Below are positions 15,706 through 23,526 of a stretch of DNA of 64,000 nucleotides, piece after piece; positions within the stretch are counted from its first letter, which is position 1; each line of letters opens with the position of its first letter. Source of the stretch: Edwardsiella tarda ATCC 15947 = NBRC 105688 (lineage in GTDB: Bacteria > Pseudomonadota > Gammaproteobacteria > Enterobacterales > Enterobacteriaceae); the NCBI RefSeq assembly GCF_003113495.2, contig NZ_CP084506.1, positions 2,666,001-2,730,000 of the forward strand, given 5' to 3'. The notes beneath the pieces are model-generated. The model was not told the DNA's origin and ran no database searches. It saw nothing but the letters and a program-made list of their open reading frames with translations. The translations under genes and the position numbers were made by a program.

Positions 15706-17453
15706 CAGATACCCACCATAATCGGATCATCAAAGAAACCATCAATGTCTCCCTCTTCTTCCTGTACGCCATCAGCAGCCCCAACCGACATGGCCATCGC
15801 CACTACACCATCGATGCGGCCATTGCTACGGCGCTTACTGAACACTCGGTTACCGCTTTTATCTTCCTCGATCACCGTATTAGCCGCGTTCCAGCGTAGG
15901 CATGGGTTATAAACGATGATGATTTTCTTCTCGGTGATAAGCTGCTCCAGCAGCTCTATAGAATGGGGCATCCATAGCCCTGACTCAGTCGATTTACCAA
16001 ACCCCTGACCGTGTGGCGTCAGTGGTATCGTCACCCCCTCATCATCCAGCTCAGGGATCAAGTAGTCGATGTGATAGCGGTCAAATGCAATGCTCTTAAT
16101 ATCGAACATCGGAGATAGCTCTGCGATCCGCTTAGCAACAAAGCCATAATCGATCGCCGAACCTTTTGGTGCATGCAGATAGCCATCGCGTAGCCAGGCG
16201 TCATAAGGAACCCGATCTACACGCGCACGATCAAATAACGTGTCACCCGGCGTCCAGAACTCAACCAGTGCCGTATTAACCCTCGGGAAGTACAAGGATA
16301 GCGCTGTCAGATCTCGCTTGCCGGACAGGTCTAAGCCGCCGTAACAGCTCTCCCCACGCAACGATTCAAGGGAGACTTCCTGCTCACAAGCCATCCAAAC
16401 ATCGCCACTGATCCACGGGTTTTCAGCATCAACCCACTGACAGAAGTTAAGGCGCCGTACCAGGCTTTCCTTCGCAGGCATTCCCCGGGCATCCTCGACC
16501 TGCTCACGCAGGTAGTCGGGGCGGAATGTGTAGCCCATTGAGGGATTGGCCTTACCCCAGCAGGACTCATCCTTAAACGGGTCATCACCATCATCCAGAG
16601 AGCAAATAAACGCAAAAAAAGCGTCGTTACTCGCCTGCCCTGCAGCAATCTTTTGGCCGTACTGATGATAGTCGTAACACACGCTGGTCTTATCATGGCC
16701 ACTGTTGGTGATCATGAAGATCAGCGCCTGCCGCCGACCTTTCGTTCCGGCGCGCATCATCTCTACGGCTCGGTTGTCTTTATGTTCATGGATTTCATCA
16801 ATCAGCGCACAATGTGGGCGGGGGCCTGACTGGCCATCATCCGAACTAATTGGCCGGAAAAAGGAGCCTGCCTGTAAGTAAGCCAGGTTCCACTCTTTCC
16901 CAGCGCCACCCGATTTATCGATGCGTTGAGATAGAGCGGGAGACTGATCAACCATTGCAACCGCATCACGGAACAAGATCATGGCCTGATCTTTCTTCGT
17001 CGCTGCGGCATAGACCTCTGCGCGAGGCTCTCTATCGGCAACCAGGCAATATAACCCCACCCCTGCGGCAAGTGGTGATTTTCCCGATCCCTTACCAGAC
17101 TCTACATACGCCGTTCGAAATCGGCGAGATCCGTCTGCACGCTTCCAGCCAAACAGGGAGCCCACCACGAAGCACTGCCAGGGCAATAGAATAAATGGCG
17201 CCCCCTCATGCTCGCCGCCATTGAGCTTCAGCACCTTGGCATAAAAATCAATGACGCGCTTTACGGCATCCGTATCCCACACCAACCCTCGGGATGGCCC
17301 CTCTTCGAGATCGCGCAAATGACGCTTACAGGCATTACGAATATCAGGCCCCGCGATCACCTTTCCATCGGTCACATCGCGAGCGTACTGGGTCGCAGGA
17401 TCAACCGAAGAACTGGTTGAGCGGGTCCTCTTCTTTCTCTCCACCATCAACAT
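15705..17453 (-). CDS. terL: Terminase large subunit
   Basis: 582-residue packaging motor and headful/cos nuclease. Walker A is at 118-126 (SGKGSGKSP), with Walker B at about 216-220 (ALIDE) followed by H. The C-terminal nuclease shows GLDLSGKRDLTALSL and IAFDRYHIDYLIPEL, acid residues of an RNase H-like fold. It overlaps the small subunit by 53 nt. ATG at 17453 and 17447 are both possible; the second has AAGG at a better distance. It belongs to the family paired with P27-type small subunits. Confidence 0.94.
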   Translation of the reverse strand: MLMVERKKRTRSTSSSVDPATQYARDVTDGKVIAGPDIRNACKRHLRDLEEGPSRGLVWDTDAVKRVIDFYAKVLKLNGGEHEGAPFILLPWQCFVVGSLFGWKRADGSRRFRTAYVESGKGSGKSPLAAGVGLYCLVADREPRAEVYAAATKKDQAMILFRDAVAMVDQSPALSQRIDKSGGAGKEWNLAYLQAGSFFRPISSDDGQSGPRPHCALIDEIHEHKDNRAVEMMRAGTKGRRQALIFMITNSGHDKTSVCYDYHQYGQKIAAGQASNDAFFAFICSLDDGDDPFKDESCWGKANPSMGYTFRPDYLREQVEDARGMPAKESLVRRLNFCQWVDAENPWISGDVWMACEQEVSLESLRGESCYGGLDLSGKRDLTALSLYFPRVNTALVEFWTPGDTLFDRARVDRVPYDAWLRDGYLHAPKGSAIDYGFVAKRIAELSPMFDIKSIAFDRYHIDYLIPELDDEGVTIPLTPHGQGFGKSTESGLWMPHSIELLEQLITEKKIIIVYNPCLRWNAANTVIEEDKSGNRVFSKRRSNGRIDGVVAMAMSVGAADGVQEEEGDIDGFFDDPIMVGI

Positions 17454-17868
17454 GTACCTTAGAGCGAGCAGCAGGTGTCAGCCCAAACTCAACCAAATAG
17501 CTCTTAAATCGACGATCAGCATCTGCCAGCATGGCTACAGCCGGATTCGCTTTAATGAGAAAGTCGCCCATCTGGGTTTTTGTGGTATATGTGCGCCCCT
17601 CGATCGCGATAGTGTCACGCAACTGCAAAATATCTGCGTAGATATCACAGAGACGCTCAAGCGCCAGCGTATCGGCGACGGTAAGAATCCCCATACCATC
17701 CAGCAAGAGAGTTAGTTTCCCCCACGCCACTTTTCCCCAGTCGGTCAAATGCGCCGGAGGGCTCGGTATTTCTCGTGCCGGAGTGGGCTCTTTATCATTG
17801 AGTTTTCGCTTGCCCGGATTACCGGTCACCACTTTGAGGTGGGTCGGTTTCGGGCGTCGTCCTGCCAT
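17401..17868 (-). CDS. terS: Terminase small subunit (P27 family)
   Basis: 155 residues, DNA-recognition subunit of the packaging enzyme. The start MAGRRPKPTHLKVVTGNPGK with PPAHLTDWGKVAWGKL is the classic P27 phage_terS pattern, followed by a helical core (LERLCDIYADILQLRD) and the DADRRFKSYLVEFGLTPAAR end. The packaging site usually lies near this gene; it was not identified. Confidence 0.92.
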   Translation of the reverse strand: MAGRRPKPTHLKVVTGNPGKRKLNDKEPTPAREIPSPPAHLTDWGKVAWGKLTLLLDGMGILTVADTLALERLCDIYADILQLRDTIAIEGRTYTTKTQMGDFLIKANPAVAMLADADRRFKSYLVEFGLTPAARSKVHVDGGEKEEDPLNQFFG

Positions 17869-17955
17869 CGGAACCTCCCGGAAAAAAACTTTTCATTTCG
17901 CGGTTGTGCACGGAAAGGAGAAGCGGCGGTCATTTAGCGTGAGAGGGGTGAACTT

Positions 17956-18300
17956 TCACCCCGCCCCTCCCCAGTGCTTGTTGGCGCCAAATGGTATGCC
18001 ATCTTCACTACAACCAACCGCTCGCCCCCGCTTCTCCATCCGCTGCTTTGTAGAGTCGTGATGCTGCTTACACAACCCCTGCCAATTCTTCTGATCCCAA
18101 AACAGCTTTTGGGATTTTGAGATTCGCTGACCATCTCCTGACATCAACGCCTCTTTAAGACGATGAGGTTCGATGTGATCGACCACCGTGGCCGCCTCCA
18201 ATCGCCCTTGCTGGTGACACATCACACACAGCGGATTAGCCCGGAGGAACGCAATCCTTGCCCTATCCCATTTACTTCCGTAGATACGTGGCTCTTTCAT
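17956..18300 (-). CDS. HNH endonuclease
   Basis: 114-residue HNH nuclease. The zinc/catalytic layout is CVMCHQQGRLEAATVVDHIE, then NWQGLCKQHHDSTKQ, i.e. C-x2-C, the DH catalytic pair and a second C-x2-H(H) metal site. HNH proteins next to terminase assist DNA packaging and cleavage at cos in HK97-type phages. It precedes the small terminase by about 90 bp. Confidence 0.92.
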   Translation of the reverse strand: MKEPRIYGSKWDRARIAFLRANPLCVMCHQQGRLEAATVVDHIEPHRLKEALMSGDGQRISKSQKLFWDQKNWQGLCKQHHDSTKQRMEKRGRAVGCSEDGIPFGANKHWGGAG

Positions 18301-18320
18301 GTATGTACCACCAGGATTGA

Positions 18321-18479
18321 TTACTGTTGCGGGCGATTCTTCAGTTGGTTCATCTGCTCACGAATAGCGATGTTCATGCGCCCTGCATTGGTCTTCGGGC
18401 AGTACTTCGTACAGTGGGCAAGCGAGCCACAGTACCCACAGCGTCGTACAGTATTAAAATTAGATAACAAATGTTTCAT
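18321..18479 (-). CDS. Small zinc-knuckle protein
   Basis: A 52-residue frame, MKHLLSNFNTVRRCGYCGSL, contains C14-x2-C17-x4-H22-x4-C27, an exact CCHC zinc knuckle as found in nucleic-acid binding proteins. It lies 20 bp upstream of the HNH gene in the same direction. The frame is short and the start has no strong Shine-Dalgarno, but the motif is unlikely by chance. It may help packaging or bind RNA/DNA. Confidence 0.6.
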   Translation of the reverse strand: MKHLLSNFNTVRRCGYCGSLAHCTKYCPKTNAGRMNIAIREQMNQLKNRPQQ

Positions 18480-18608
18480 ATTTAGACCCATTCAACGAAT
18501 ATAAAGCACAATATGACTCTATATTTATTATTGAGAAATAATGCATAGACTATCATTAAGCTAATATGTTATAAAAATTCTATACAATTATTACTTGGAG
18601 TTATTACA

Positions 18609-19076
18609 TTGGAAGATTACCAACTATGGTTTTTATTATCATTAATAGTCATGTGCGTATCAATGCTACCTATATTAATATGGAGGGCTCGCCATACAGA
18701 AAACCTAGGGCTATTCAAAGTAATAAGAAAAGCATCTGGTAAAAACACGCTGCATATAAACATTTCAAAATGCCCTACTGGAGATATGGCTTCAGCATGT
18801 ATTTTCATCGAACTGAGAAAAACTCTTAGAGAACTAAGAAGTAAAGGATATAAGCACGTTCACTTCGAAACACACATGATCCACGAGGAAAAAATAAATA
18901 GTTTTTTACATTATATAAAATCAGAAGGATTTATTTGCGAGCACATATCATTTAGAAAAACTTTATCATCTCACTCTATCCCACTTAAAGTAGGTATGTT
19001 TCTTTGCCATGGTAAGAAAATAAAAACACATCCTATTTCAGCCAAGATCAGTATAAAGCTATTAGATGAATATTAG
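18609..19076 (+). CDS. Single-pass membrane protein of unknown function (moron)
   Basis: 155 residues with a TTG start preceded by GGAG at about 9 nt. Residues 6-25 (LWFLLSLIVMCVSMLPILIW) form one membrane helix; the rest is a basic cytoplasmic domain (IFIELRKTLRELRSKGYKHV, ICEHISFRKTLSSHS). It is on the strand opposite the late genes, and base composition is far more AT-rich than its neighbours, signs of separate acquisition. I do not recognise a family. Expression from its own promoter in the lysogen, for exclusion of other phages, is a reasonable guess only. Confidence 0.7.
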   Translation: MEDYQLWFLLSLIVMCVSMLPILIWRARHTENLGLFKVIRKASGKNTLHINISKCPTGDMASACIFIELRKTLRELRSKGYKHVHFETHMIHEEKINSFLHYIKSEGFICEHISFRKTLSSHSIPLKVGMFLCHGKKIKTHPISAKISIKLLDEY

Positions 19077-19084
19077 ATGCTGAG

Positions 19085-19396
19085 CTATTTTGTCTCAACA
19101 CGCCGGATCCCCGCTTTGTCCGCATTGCACTGCCCTAGGGCAGATAACAGGCGCGTATTGAGATCCAGGCTGCCCCCCCAGGTCAGCGGATCAGGTACTA
19201 CCGGCACTGGCGTGTCGGCAGTTAACTCAGTGCTCAGCGGTACTGCTGGCGCCGGAACGTACACTGTCCGCGTACTGCCGCAGCCGCTGAGCACCGACAG
19301 TAGGCACAAGCCGACTAGTGCAAGCATCGCCCGCAATAGCCACCGCGATATCTCGCGCGGCTCTCTGTGACTCCAGTGCGATCTGGTGCTTTGCAT
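19085..19396 (-). CDS. Rz1: Rz1-like outer membrane spanin lipoprotein
   Basis: Frame overlapping the end of Rz. A lipobox LLSVLSGC follows a hydrophobic stretch (LALVGLCLLSVLSGC), so the mature lipoprotein is about 65 residues and rich in proline (VPAPAVPLSTELTADTPVPV), as in Rz1. A shorter start at 19327 (MLALVGL) would give a compact signal peptide and is equally possible. With Rz it bridges the envelope and fuses inner and outer membranes at lysis. Confidence 0.85.
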   Translation of the reverse strand: MQSTRSHWSHREPREISRWLLRAMLALVGLCLLSVLSGCGSTRTVYVPAPAVPLSTELTADTPVPVVPDPLTWGGSLDLNTRLLSALGQCNADKAGIRRVETK

Positions 19397-19628
19397 TTCG
19401 ATTAGCCTCCACCGCCTGATTCATGATGTTGAGCGTCAGCATCACGTTGTCTGTAATCGCCTGGGCTTCCCCGGCATCACGCTGCGACCATTTAGCCTGC
19501 CACGCTCGATCAGCCTCATCCTTTCCATCTGTATGGCCAGCGGCGTACCGCCAGGACGACAGCCCCCAATACGACAAAGCCACCAACGCGATTAGCGCCA
19601 GTGGCTTCCATAACCGTTCACCAACCAT
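19227..19628 (-). CDS. Rz: Rz-like inner membrane spanin
   Basis: 133-residue i-spanin: N-terminal membrane anchor (LWKPLALIALVALSYWGLSS) and a periplasmic helical domain (ADRAWQAKWSQRDAGEAQAI, NIMNQAVEANRNAKHQIALE) of the DUF2514 type. The gene for the partner lipoprotein starts within it in another frame. It is 2.6 kb away from holin and endolysin, separated by an antirepressor, a small gene and a methylase. Confidence 0.86.
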   Translation of the reverse strand: MVGERLWKPLALIALVALSYWGLSSWRYAAGHTDGKDEADRAWQAKWSQRDAGEAQAITDNVMLTLNIMNQAVEANRNAKHQIALESQRAARDIAVAIAGDACTSRLVPTVGAQRLRQYADSVRSGASSTAEH

Positions 19629-19731
19629 GTAATCCCACCCTTGATAGTGATGACCGATGCGATTTTCTTCGCATCATTCAAGGCCTGAACACTGCCACCG
19701 CTATTTTTGTAGTGGTGTTAAACAAAAGCCG

Positions 19732-20547
19732 TCACGAACCCAGGCGCCGCGCCATCCAGCGCTGAGATAGCCGGGTTAACTCAACCTTCCGCTGCGGGTA
19801 ATCCATCCCCATATCCAGCAGGGTGATATTGGTACTCTCTAGATAAGACAGATGCTCTAACTGCTCGGCATTCATCGAATCGCGAGGATCCCCCACTACT
19901 CCATTCATGCCTGCCCATTGCTTCGCAGTAAGGCCACCCAGGACGATGCGGGAGATCATGTTACTTTCATTGCTGTAGTGGTGAGACTGTGTCACCTTGC
20001 CCTGTTCCGCCCTTACCGACTCCAACGCAGAACACATCGGCTTAAACAGGTTTGCCACTCCGATGCGAGCCTTTAACTTGCGACGATAACGCGCTGCGAC
20101 TTCTGGTGCGGTGAGCTGTAACGCCTCTTCACACTGGATGAAGTAACGACGAATGGCGCGGCCTTGCTCATTACGCTCGACCATTGCGAGTTCTTTAGCC
20201 ATCCCCAAAGAAAGGCAATAGTCTTTGCTACGGCGATCTCCGCCACGCTTAGTTACCCAACCGACCCCAAACCGATCATTTTCTGACCTTTGATTCCCCC
20301 AAACGGGGGAATCAAAAATCTCGTAATCAACGCCCTGTTCAAAACAGTAATCCTTAATTCGATTAGAAAGCCACGTAGAGTAATCACGCCCTACTCCCAA
20401 TGCCTTATGCAAGGCCTTTGCACTCACTACACTGGTTTCACGCTCACCGATCCGGCCACTAACAACAGGAACAATGTCAGCGAACTCATTAACGACATGA
20501 TGATTACTGGATGCGTCGGTATAAGAAGAATCTACAGATGTGTTCAT
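19732..20547 (-). CDS. AntA/AntB-domain antirepressor
   Basis: 271 residues from the ATG at 20547 (MNTSVDSSYTDASS), which has AAGGTAAAG upstream. Residues about 35-115 fit the AntA/AntB family: SVVSAKALHKALGVGRDYST, WLSNRIKDYCFEQGVDY and the KDYCLSLGMAKELAMVERNE segment. The C-terminal region (RRKLKARIGVANLFKPM onward) is unassigned. Antirepressors of this type in P1 are under antisense RNA control; a structured leader sits just upstream here. It interrupts the lysis cassette. Confidence 0.8.
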   Translation of the reverse strand: MNTSVDSSYTDASSNHHVVNEFADIVPVVSGRIGERETSVVSAKALHKALGVGRDYSTWLSNRIKDYCFEQGVDYEIFDSPVWGNQRSENDRFGVGWVTKRGGDRRSKDYCLSLGMAKELAMVERNEQGRAIRRYFIQCEEALQLTAPEVAARYRRKLKARIGVANLFKPMCSALESVRAEQGKVTQSHHYSNESNMISRIVLGGLTAKQWAGMNGVVGDPRDSMNAEQLEHLSYLESTNITLLDMGMDYPQRKVELTRLSQRWMARRLGS

Positions 20548-20566
20548 ATCGGCTTTACCTTTTAGT

Positions 20567-20638
20567 GATGAACCTTGTTCGCACAGGAAGACGGCCCCAA
20601 GAAGGCTCCGACAGCCAGCCGGTTCCTCAAGGCTCATC
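20567..20638 (-). ncRNA. Structured leader RNA upstream of antirepressor
   Basis: An 11-bp outer stem (20567-20577 with 20628-20638, one G-U pair) encloses inner helices AGGAA/TTCCT and GGC/GCC. It lies 20 nt upstream of the antirepressor ATG on the transcribed strand. The same DNA has an open frame, so a short leader peptide cannot be excluded. A C4-type or other regulatory RNA role is a hypothesis. Confidence 0.45.
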
Positions 20639-20889
20639 CTGAAAGGTTCTTGGTGATATGCGTTGCGACACGCAGATATGACAAAAGCCCCGGTATAAAC
20701 CGAGGCTTTACGATGTTAAGTGTGTATTTGCAGGATTTTGTTTTATCCGCTCGGCGGAGCGATTCAGACTTTTTAGATGATAATGCTACAAAGCAACGAT
20801 GCCAGCGAATATCAATCAGTCCCACCCATCATGACCACTGACCGCTACAGCCGCCGCCATCAGAAAACATAGCGCCTTATATTGGACGT

Positions 20890-20914
20890 AAAAAAACCGC
20901 CACAAGGGCGGTTA
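20890..20914 (-). terminator. Intrinsic terminator
   Basis: Stem AACCGCC/GGCGGTT, loop ACAAG, followed by a run of T on the minus strand, 20 bp after the hypothetical gene at 20934-21215. Confidence 0.8.
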
Positions 20915-20933
20915 GCATTACTAAGATGCCACT

Positions 20934-21215
20934 TTAATCTTCCACTCCATCTGGGTTTACAGGTTTTGTAATTTCCCTCAGGCGAACAACAGGGCTACCG
21001 TGACCATCACTAACAGATGTTCGGATTGTTTTGTCGCTCCTAGGCGTGAAGGTTACTTCAACATCAAATCCCATCGCTGCATGCTCGTCACACAAATAAG
21101 CATTGGTATTGTGAGCCCAAATTGCTGACAAATTATCCAGCTCACGTCTCAGACGTACACCAATAATCTTATCAGCGTGTCGCCCACAACCGTCGATAAT
21201 ACATGTTCCTGACAT
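20934..21215 (-). CDS. Hypothetical protein with Cys/His pairs
   Basis: 93 residues. N-terminal SGTCIIDGCGRHADK and later YLCDEHAAMG give four Cys/His positions (C-x4-C and C-x2-H) that could bind zinc. The rest is beta-like (VEVTFTPRSDK). No family recognised. It lies between the methylase and a terminator and probably belongs to the same transcript as the methylase. Confidence 0.6.
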   Translation of the reverse strand: MSGTCIIDGCGRHADKIIGVRLRRELDNLSAIWAHNTNAYLCDEHAAMGFDVEVTFTPRSDKTIRTSVSDGHGSPVVRLREITKPVNPDGVED

Positions 21216-21267
21216 CAGTATTTCCTTCTATGGTTAACCATGGAAGAAACTACCACAAAGAGGGCGG

Positions 21268-22149
21268 CTATTCAGCCTTTTTACTATAACTGATTACTCC
21301 ACCTAGTTTTTCTCGCTTCAGGCCGAGTCTTTCTTTTGCAACAAGGCAGTACTCCTCCAGCAATTCAAAACCCACCGCCTTTCTAGCAAGACGCTCCGCT
21401 ACCAGAAGAGTTGTCCCAGAACCTGCAAACGGATCCAAAACAACATCCCCTTCAACAGTGAATAAACGAATAAACCACTCGGGAAGAGACTCAGGGAATG
21501 CCGCACTATGGCTTTTATTACCACATTCAGTAGCCATATGGAGCACGTTTGTTGGATAAGCCATATCTCTGCCTTTCCAGTTAGATATGTTTTTACCGAA
21601 GCCGCTTCCAACACGAGATTCATTACGGGTTACATCTCTGGCGCTCAGTTTTTTTAGTCGTTCATTTTTCCAGTCTCCCATAGGCACCATTACAGCGTCC
21701 TGATACATCGAGAATTTTTTACTTTTGGTGAAATGAAGACAGCGCTCCCATGAATCTCTGAACCGGTTTGGCCATTTTCCAGGGAATGAATTCTTTTTGT
21801 GCCAGATGTACTCTTCTGTCCACAGCCAGCCAAGCTCTCGCATTTTAAGAATAAGTTCTAAAACATATGTATGTCTTTCACCATTCACGGCCTTTTCTTT
21901 GATATTAAGAACAAAGGATCCGGATGGCTTAAGAACCCGCAGCAGTTGCTCAGCTATAGGTGAAAACCAATCAACATACTGGTCAGGAGAAATGCCACCA
22001 TAGGTTCCCTTTCTCTGGTCTGCATACGGCGGCGATGTGACAATCAGGTTGACTGATGAGTCTTCCATCATCGACAACATATCGAGGCAGTCTCCCTGAT
22101 AGAGATTCACATCATCAGTGTGTATATTGGTCGTCGTTTTTCTAAGCAT
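21268..22149 (-). CDS. DNA methyltransferase (N4-cytosine/N6-adenine, beta class)
   Basis: 293 residues from the ATG at 22149, which has GAGGTG 7 nt upstream; an earlier ATG at 22212 would add 21 residues. Catalytic motif IV TSPPY is at 38-42 and the AdoMet-binding motif I DPFAGSGTT at 239-247, the order of beta-class amino methyltransferases. It probably protects phage DNA from host restriction. No cognate nuclease is adjacent. It lies in the late operon between endolysin and antirepressor. Confidence 0.88.
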   Translation of the reverse strand: MLRKTTTNIHTDDVNLYQGDCLDMLSMMEDSSVNLIVTSPPYADQRKGTYGGISPDQYVDWFSPIAEQLLRVLKPSGSFVLNIKEKAVNGERHTYVLELILKMRELGWLWTEEYIWHKKNSFPGKWPNRFRDSWERCLHFTKSKKFSMYQDAVMVPMGDWKNERLKKLSARDVTRNESRVGSGFGKNISNWKGRDMAYPTNVLHMATECGNKSHSAAFPESLPEWFIRLFTVEGDVVLDPFAGSGTTLLVAERLARKAVGFELLEEYCLVAKERLGLKREKLGGVISYSKKAE

Positions 22150-22251
22150 CCCTGAACACCTCAAAGCTAAAGTACCAAAAGAATAGCAGGCAATTCTCAT
22201 GCGGTCCATCACTTTATTTACTGGGCAGTGAGTATTCAGATGGCAAATATC

Positions 22252-22785
22252 TCACTGATCAATTCCCCAACACGCCAACGCAGCCTCTTCATCCCGGCGC
22301 GTCACCTGTCCCAGACAGTTGTTTGCACGAATACGGCAATCACGACCGCGATCGTAAATCCACCGCCGAATCTCCCTACACGCTCCACGACGGTCGCCAG
22401 CATTAAGTTTGCGGTAGAATGTCGAAGAGAAACATTTGCCTGGGCCGATGTTGTAGGGGCAGAATGAGGCGATACCGACCTTCTGTGGCTCAGTCAGTGG
22501 AACATGCACATTGCGTGCAACCCACGCCAGCGCCTTATCGCGTTCTATGGCGTTGTACTTCTGGCACTGCTGCTCCGTTAATCTCATCCCCTTAGCAACT
22601 GGTCGGCCATCAATGCGAGTCACTCCTCGGCATATTGACCAGACGCCGCCGCCATCCTGATAGGCCGTCAGGCGATTTCCCTCTTTCTCATTCAAAAACT
22701 GATCCATTAACCTGGGAGCGGCAGCGCCACCCGCTATCAGTGCCAGCATGGCCGCACTTAACGCCACTTTGGGCTTGCAGGTCAT
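22252..22785 (-). CDS. SAR endolysin (GH24 lysozyme)
   Basis: 177-residue muramidase. Residues 7-23 (VALSAAMLALIAGGAAA) are weakly hydrophobic and Ala/Gly-rich, typical of a signal-anchor-release segment as in phage 21. Catalytic Glu35 and Asp44 keep the E-x8-D spacing. The usual Thr at position 50 is Ser here (GGVWSICRG). Multiple cysteines (52, and several towards the C-terminus) allow disulfide control of activation. It starts 4 nt after the holin. Confidence 0.88.
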   Translation of the reverse strand: MTCKPKVALSAAMLALIAGGAAAPRLMDQFLNEKEGNRLTAYQDGGGVWSICRGVTRIDGRPVAKGMRLTEQQCQKYNAIERDKALAWVARNVHVPLTEPQKVGIASFCPYNIGPGKCFSSTFYRKLNAGDRRGACREIRRWIYDRGRDCRIRANNCLGQVTRRDEEAALACWGIDQ

Positions 22786-22789
22786 CGGC

Positions 22790-23008
22790 TCAATCCTCCC
22801 ACATGCGATCTACTTCTTCCGGCGTCACTAGCTCATCCGCGCGGCTACGTCGGTAGTCAATCCACTGCCTCAGCAACCGCTCTCGGCGACAACGGAAAAT
22901 AAACCCCGTGATGTAACCCAACACCGAGAAAAAGATCCCAATGATGATGCCGATTACCATCCACTCAGATGGCGAGAAGAAATTGATAACAGATGACAAA
23001 AAAGACAT
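22790..23008 (-). CDS. Putative holin
   Basis: 72 residues starting MSFLSSVINFFSPSEWMVIG. A hydrophobic stretch at about 16-39 (MVIGIIIGIFFSVLGYITGF) is followed by a very basic tail (RCRRERLLRQWIDYRRSR). Size, charge pattern and position just before the SAR endolysin fit a holin or pinholin. Only one clear membrane helix is visible. The start at 23008 is chosen since the region upstream (to 23068) lacks membrane character. Confidence 0.7.
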   Translation of the reverse strand: MSFLSSVINFFSPSEWMVIGIIIGIFFSVLGYITGFIFRCRRERLLRQWIDYRRSRADELVTPEEVDRMWED

Positions 23009-23090
23009 GGTCCCACCCGCCAATAGGGTGTTATCTGCCGTACGTAGATACATGCGCATGATCTCCACCTCTACCTACGAGGCAGGGGCA

Positions 23091-23114
23091 ATAAAAAAGC
23101 CGCAAACGCGGCTA
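23091..23114 (-). terminator. Terminator ahead of lysis genes (tR'-like)
   Basis: Stem AGCCGC/GCGGCT with loop AAAC followed by six T on the minus strand. It lies between Q and the holin, the place of lambda tR', so it is the probable first target of Q-dependent antitermination. Confidence 0.75.
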
Positions 23115-23247
23115 TTGGTTGTTCACTAAACGTAAAACCAGTATCGACAACTCATCGCTTCCTCTCTCAAAAGCTCATCTATACTCAACTACAGATAAGT
23201 CTTTGAGGCAGCAGATGTAAGCCATCACTTATGCTCTAGGAGGAGAC

Positions 23248-23526
23248 ATGGATTACGAAACAAAAACAGAGCTAGAACACATAAAAGTAACAATGGCGGT
23301 CAGAGAGCAAGCTGTGAGCCTAATACTTCATAGCCTCTTGCAAACGTTAGAGCGTATTGATCCGTCAGGGGGGCTTGCAAGAGGGCTAAAAAACGACATT
23401 AATAGCTCACTATCGAGGCTCCATCATAACAATGACTTAGTAGCTTTCATTAACAGGCTAATGGACTATCCCGAGGGGAAATCATTAAGTGACCTAAATC
23501 ATCAATCAAGAAAATTTCTTGATTAA
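23248..23526 (+). CDS. Small hypothetical protein on opposite strand
   Basis: 92 residues, strong Shine-Dalgarno (AGGAGGAG) 4 nt before the ATG. Predicted largely helical: ETKTELEHIKVTMAVREQAV, then LILHSLLQTLERIDPS. No membrane segment and no recognised family. It is encoded against the late direction in the gap between Q and the lysis genes, so it may be expressed in the lysogen. Confidence 0.68.
   Translation: MDYETKTELEHIKVTMAVREQAVSLILHSLLQTLERIDPSGGLARGLKNDINSSLSRLHHNNDLVAFINRLMDYPEGKSLSDLNHQSRKFLD

Larger units (their letters stand above)
20548..20933. other. Gene-free interval upstream of antirepressor
   Basis: This 386-bp stretch holds the leader hairpin (20567-20638) and a terminator for the preceding gene (20890-20914). 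A 63-codon minus-strand frame at 20634-20825 lacks a clear start signal. I see no other convincing gene; it probably carries the antirepressor promoter and its RNA control. Confidence 0.5.

Noticed and set aside
20634..20825. 63-codon minus-strand frame upstream of the antirepressor
   Set aside because: No good start signal and mixed composition; kept only as part of the leader interval.
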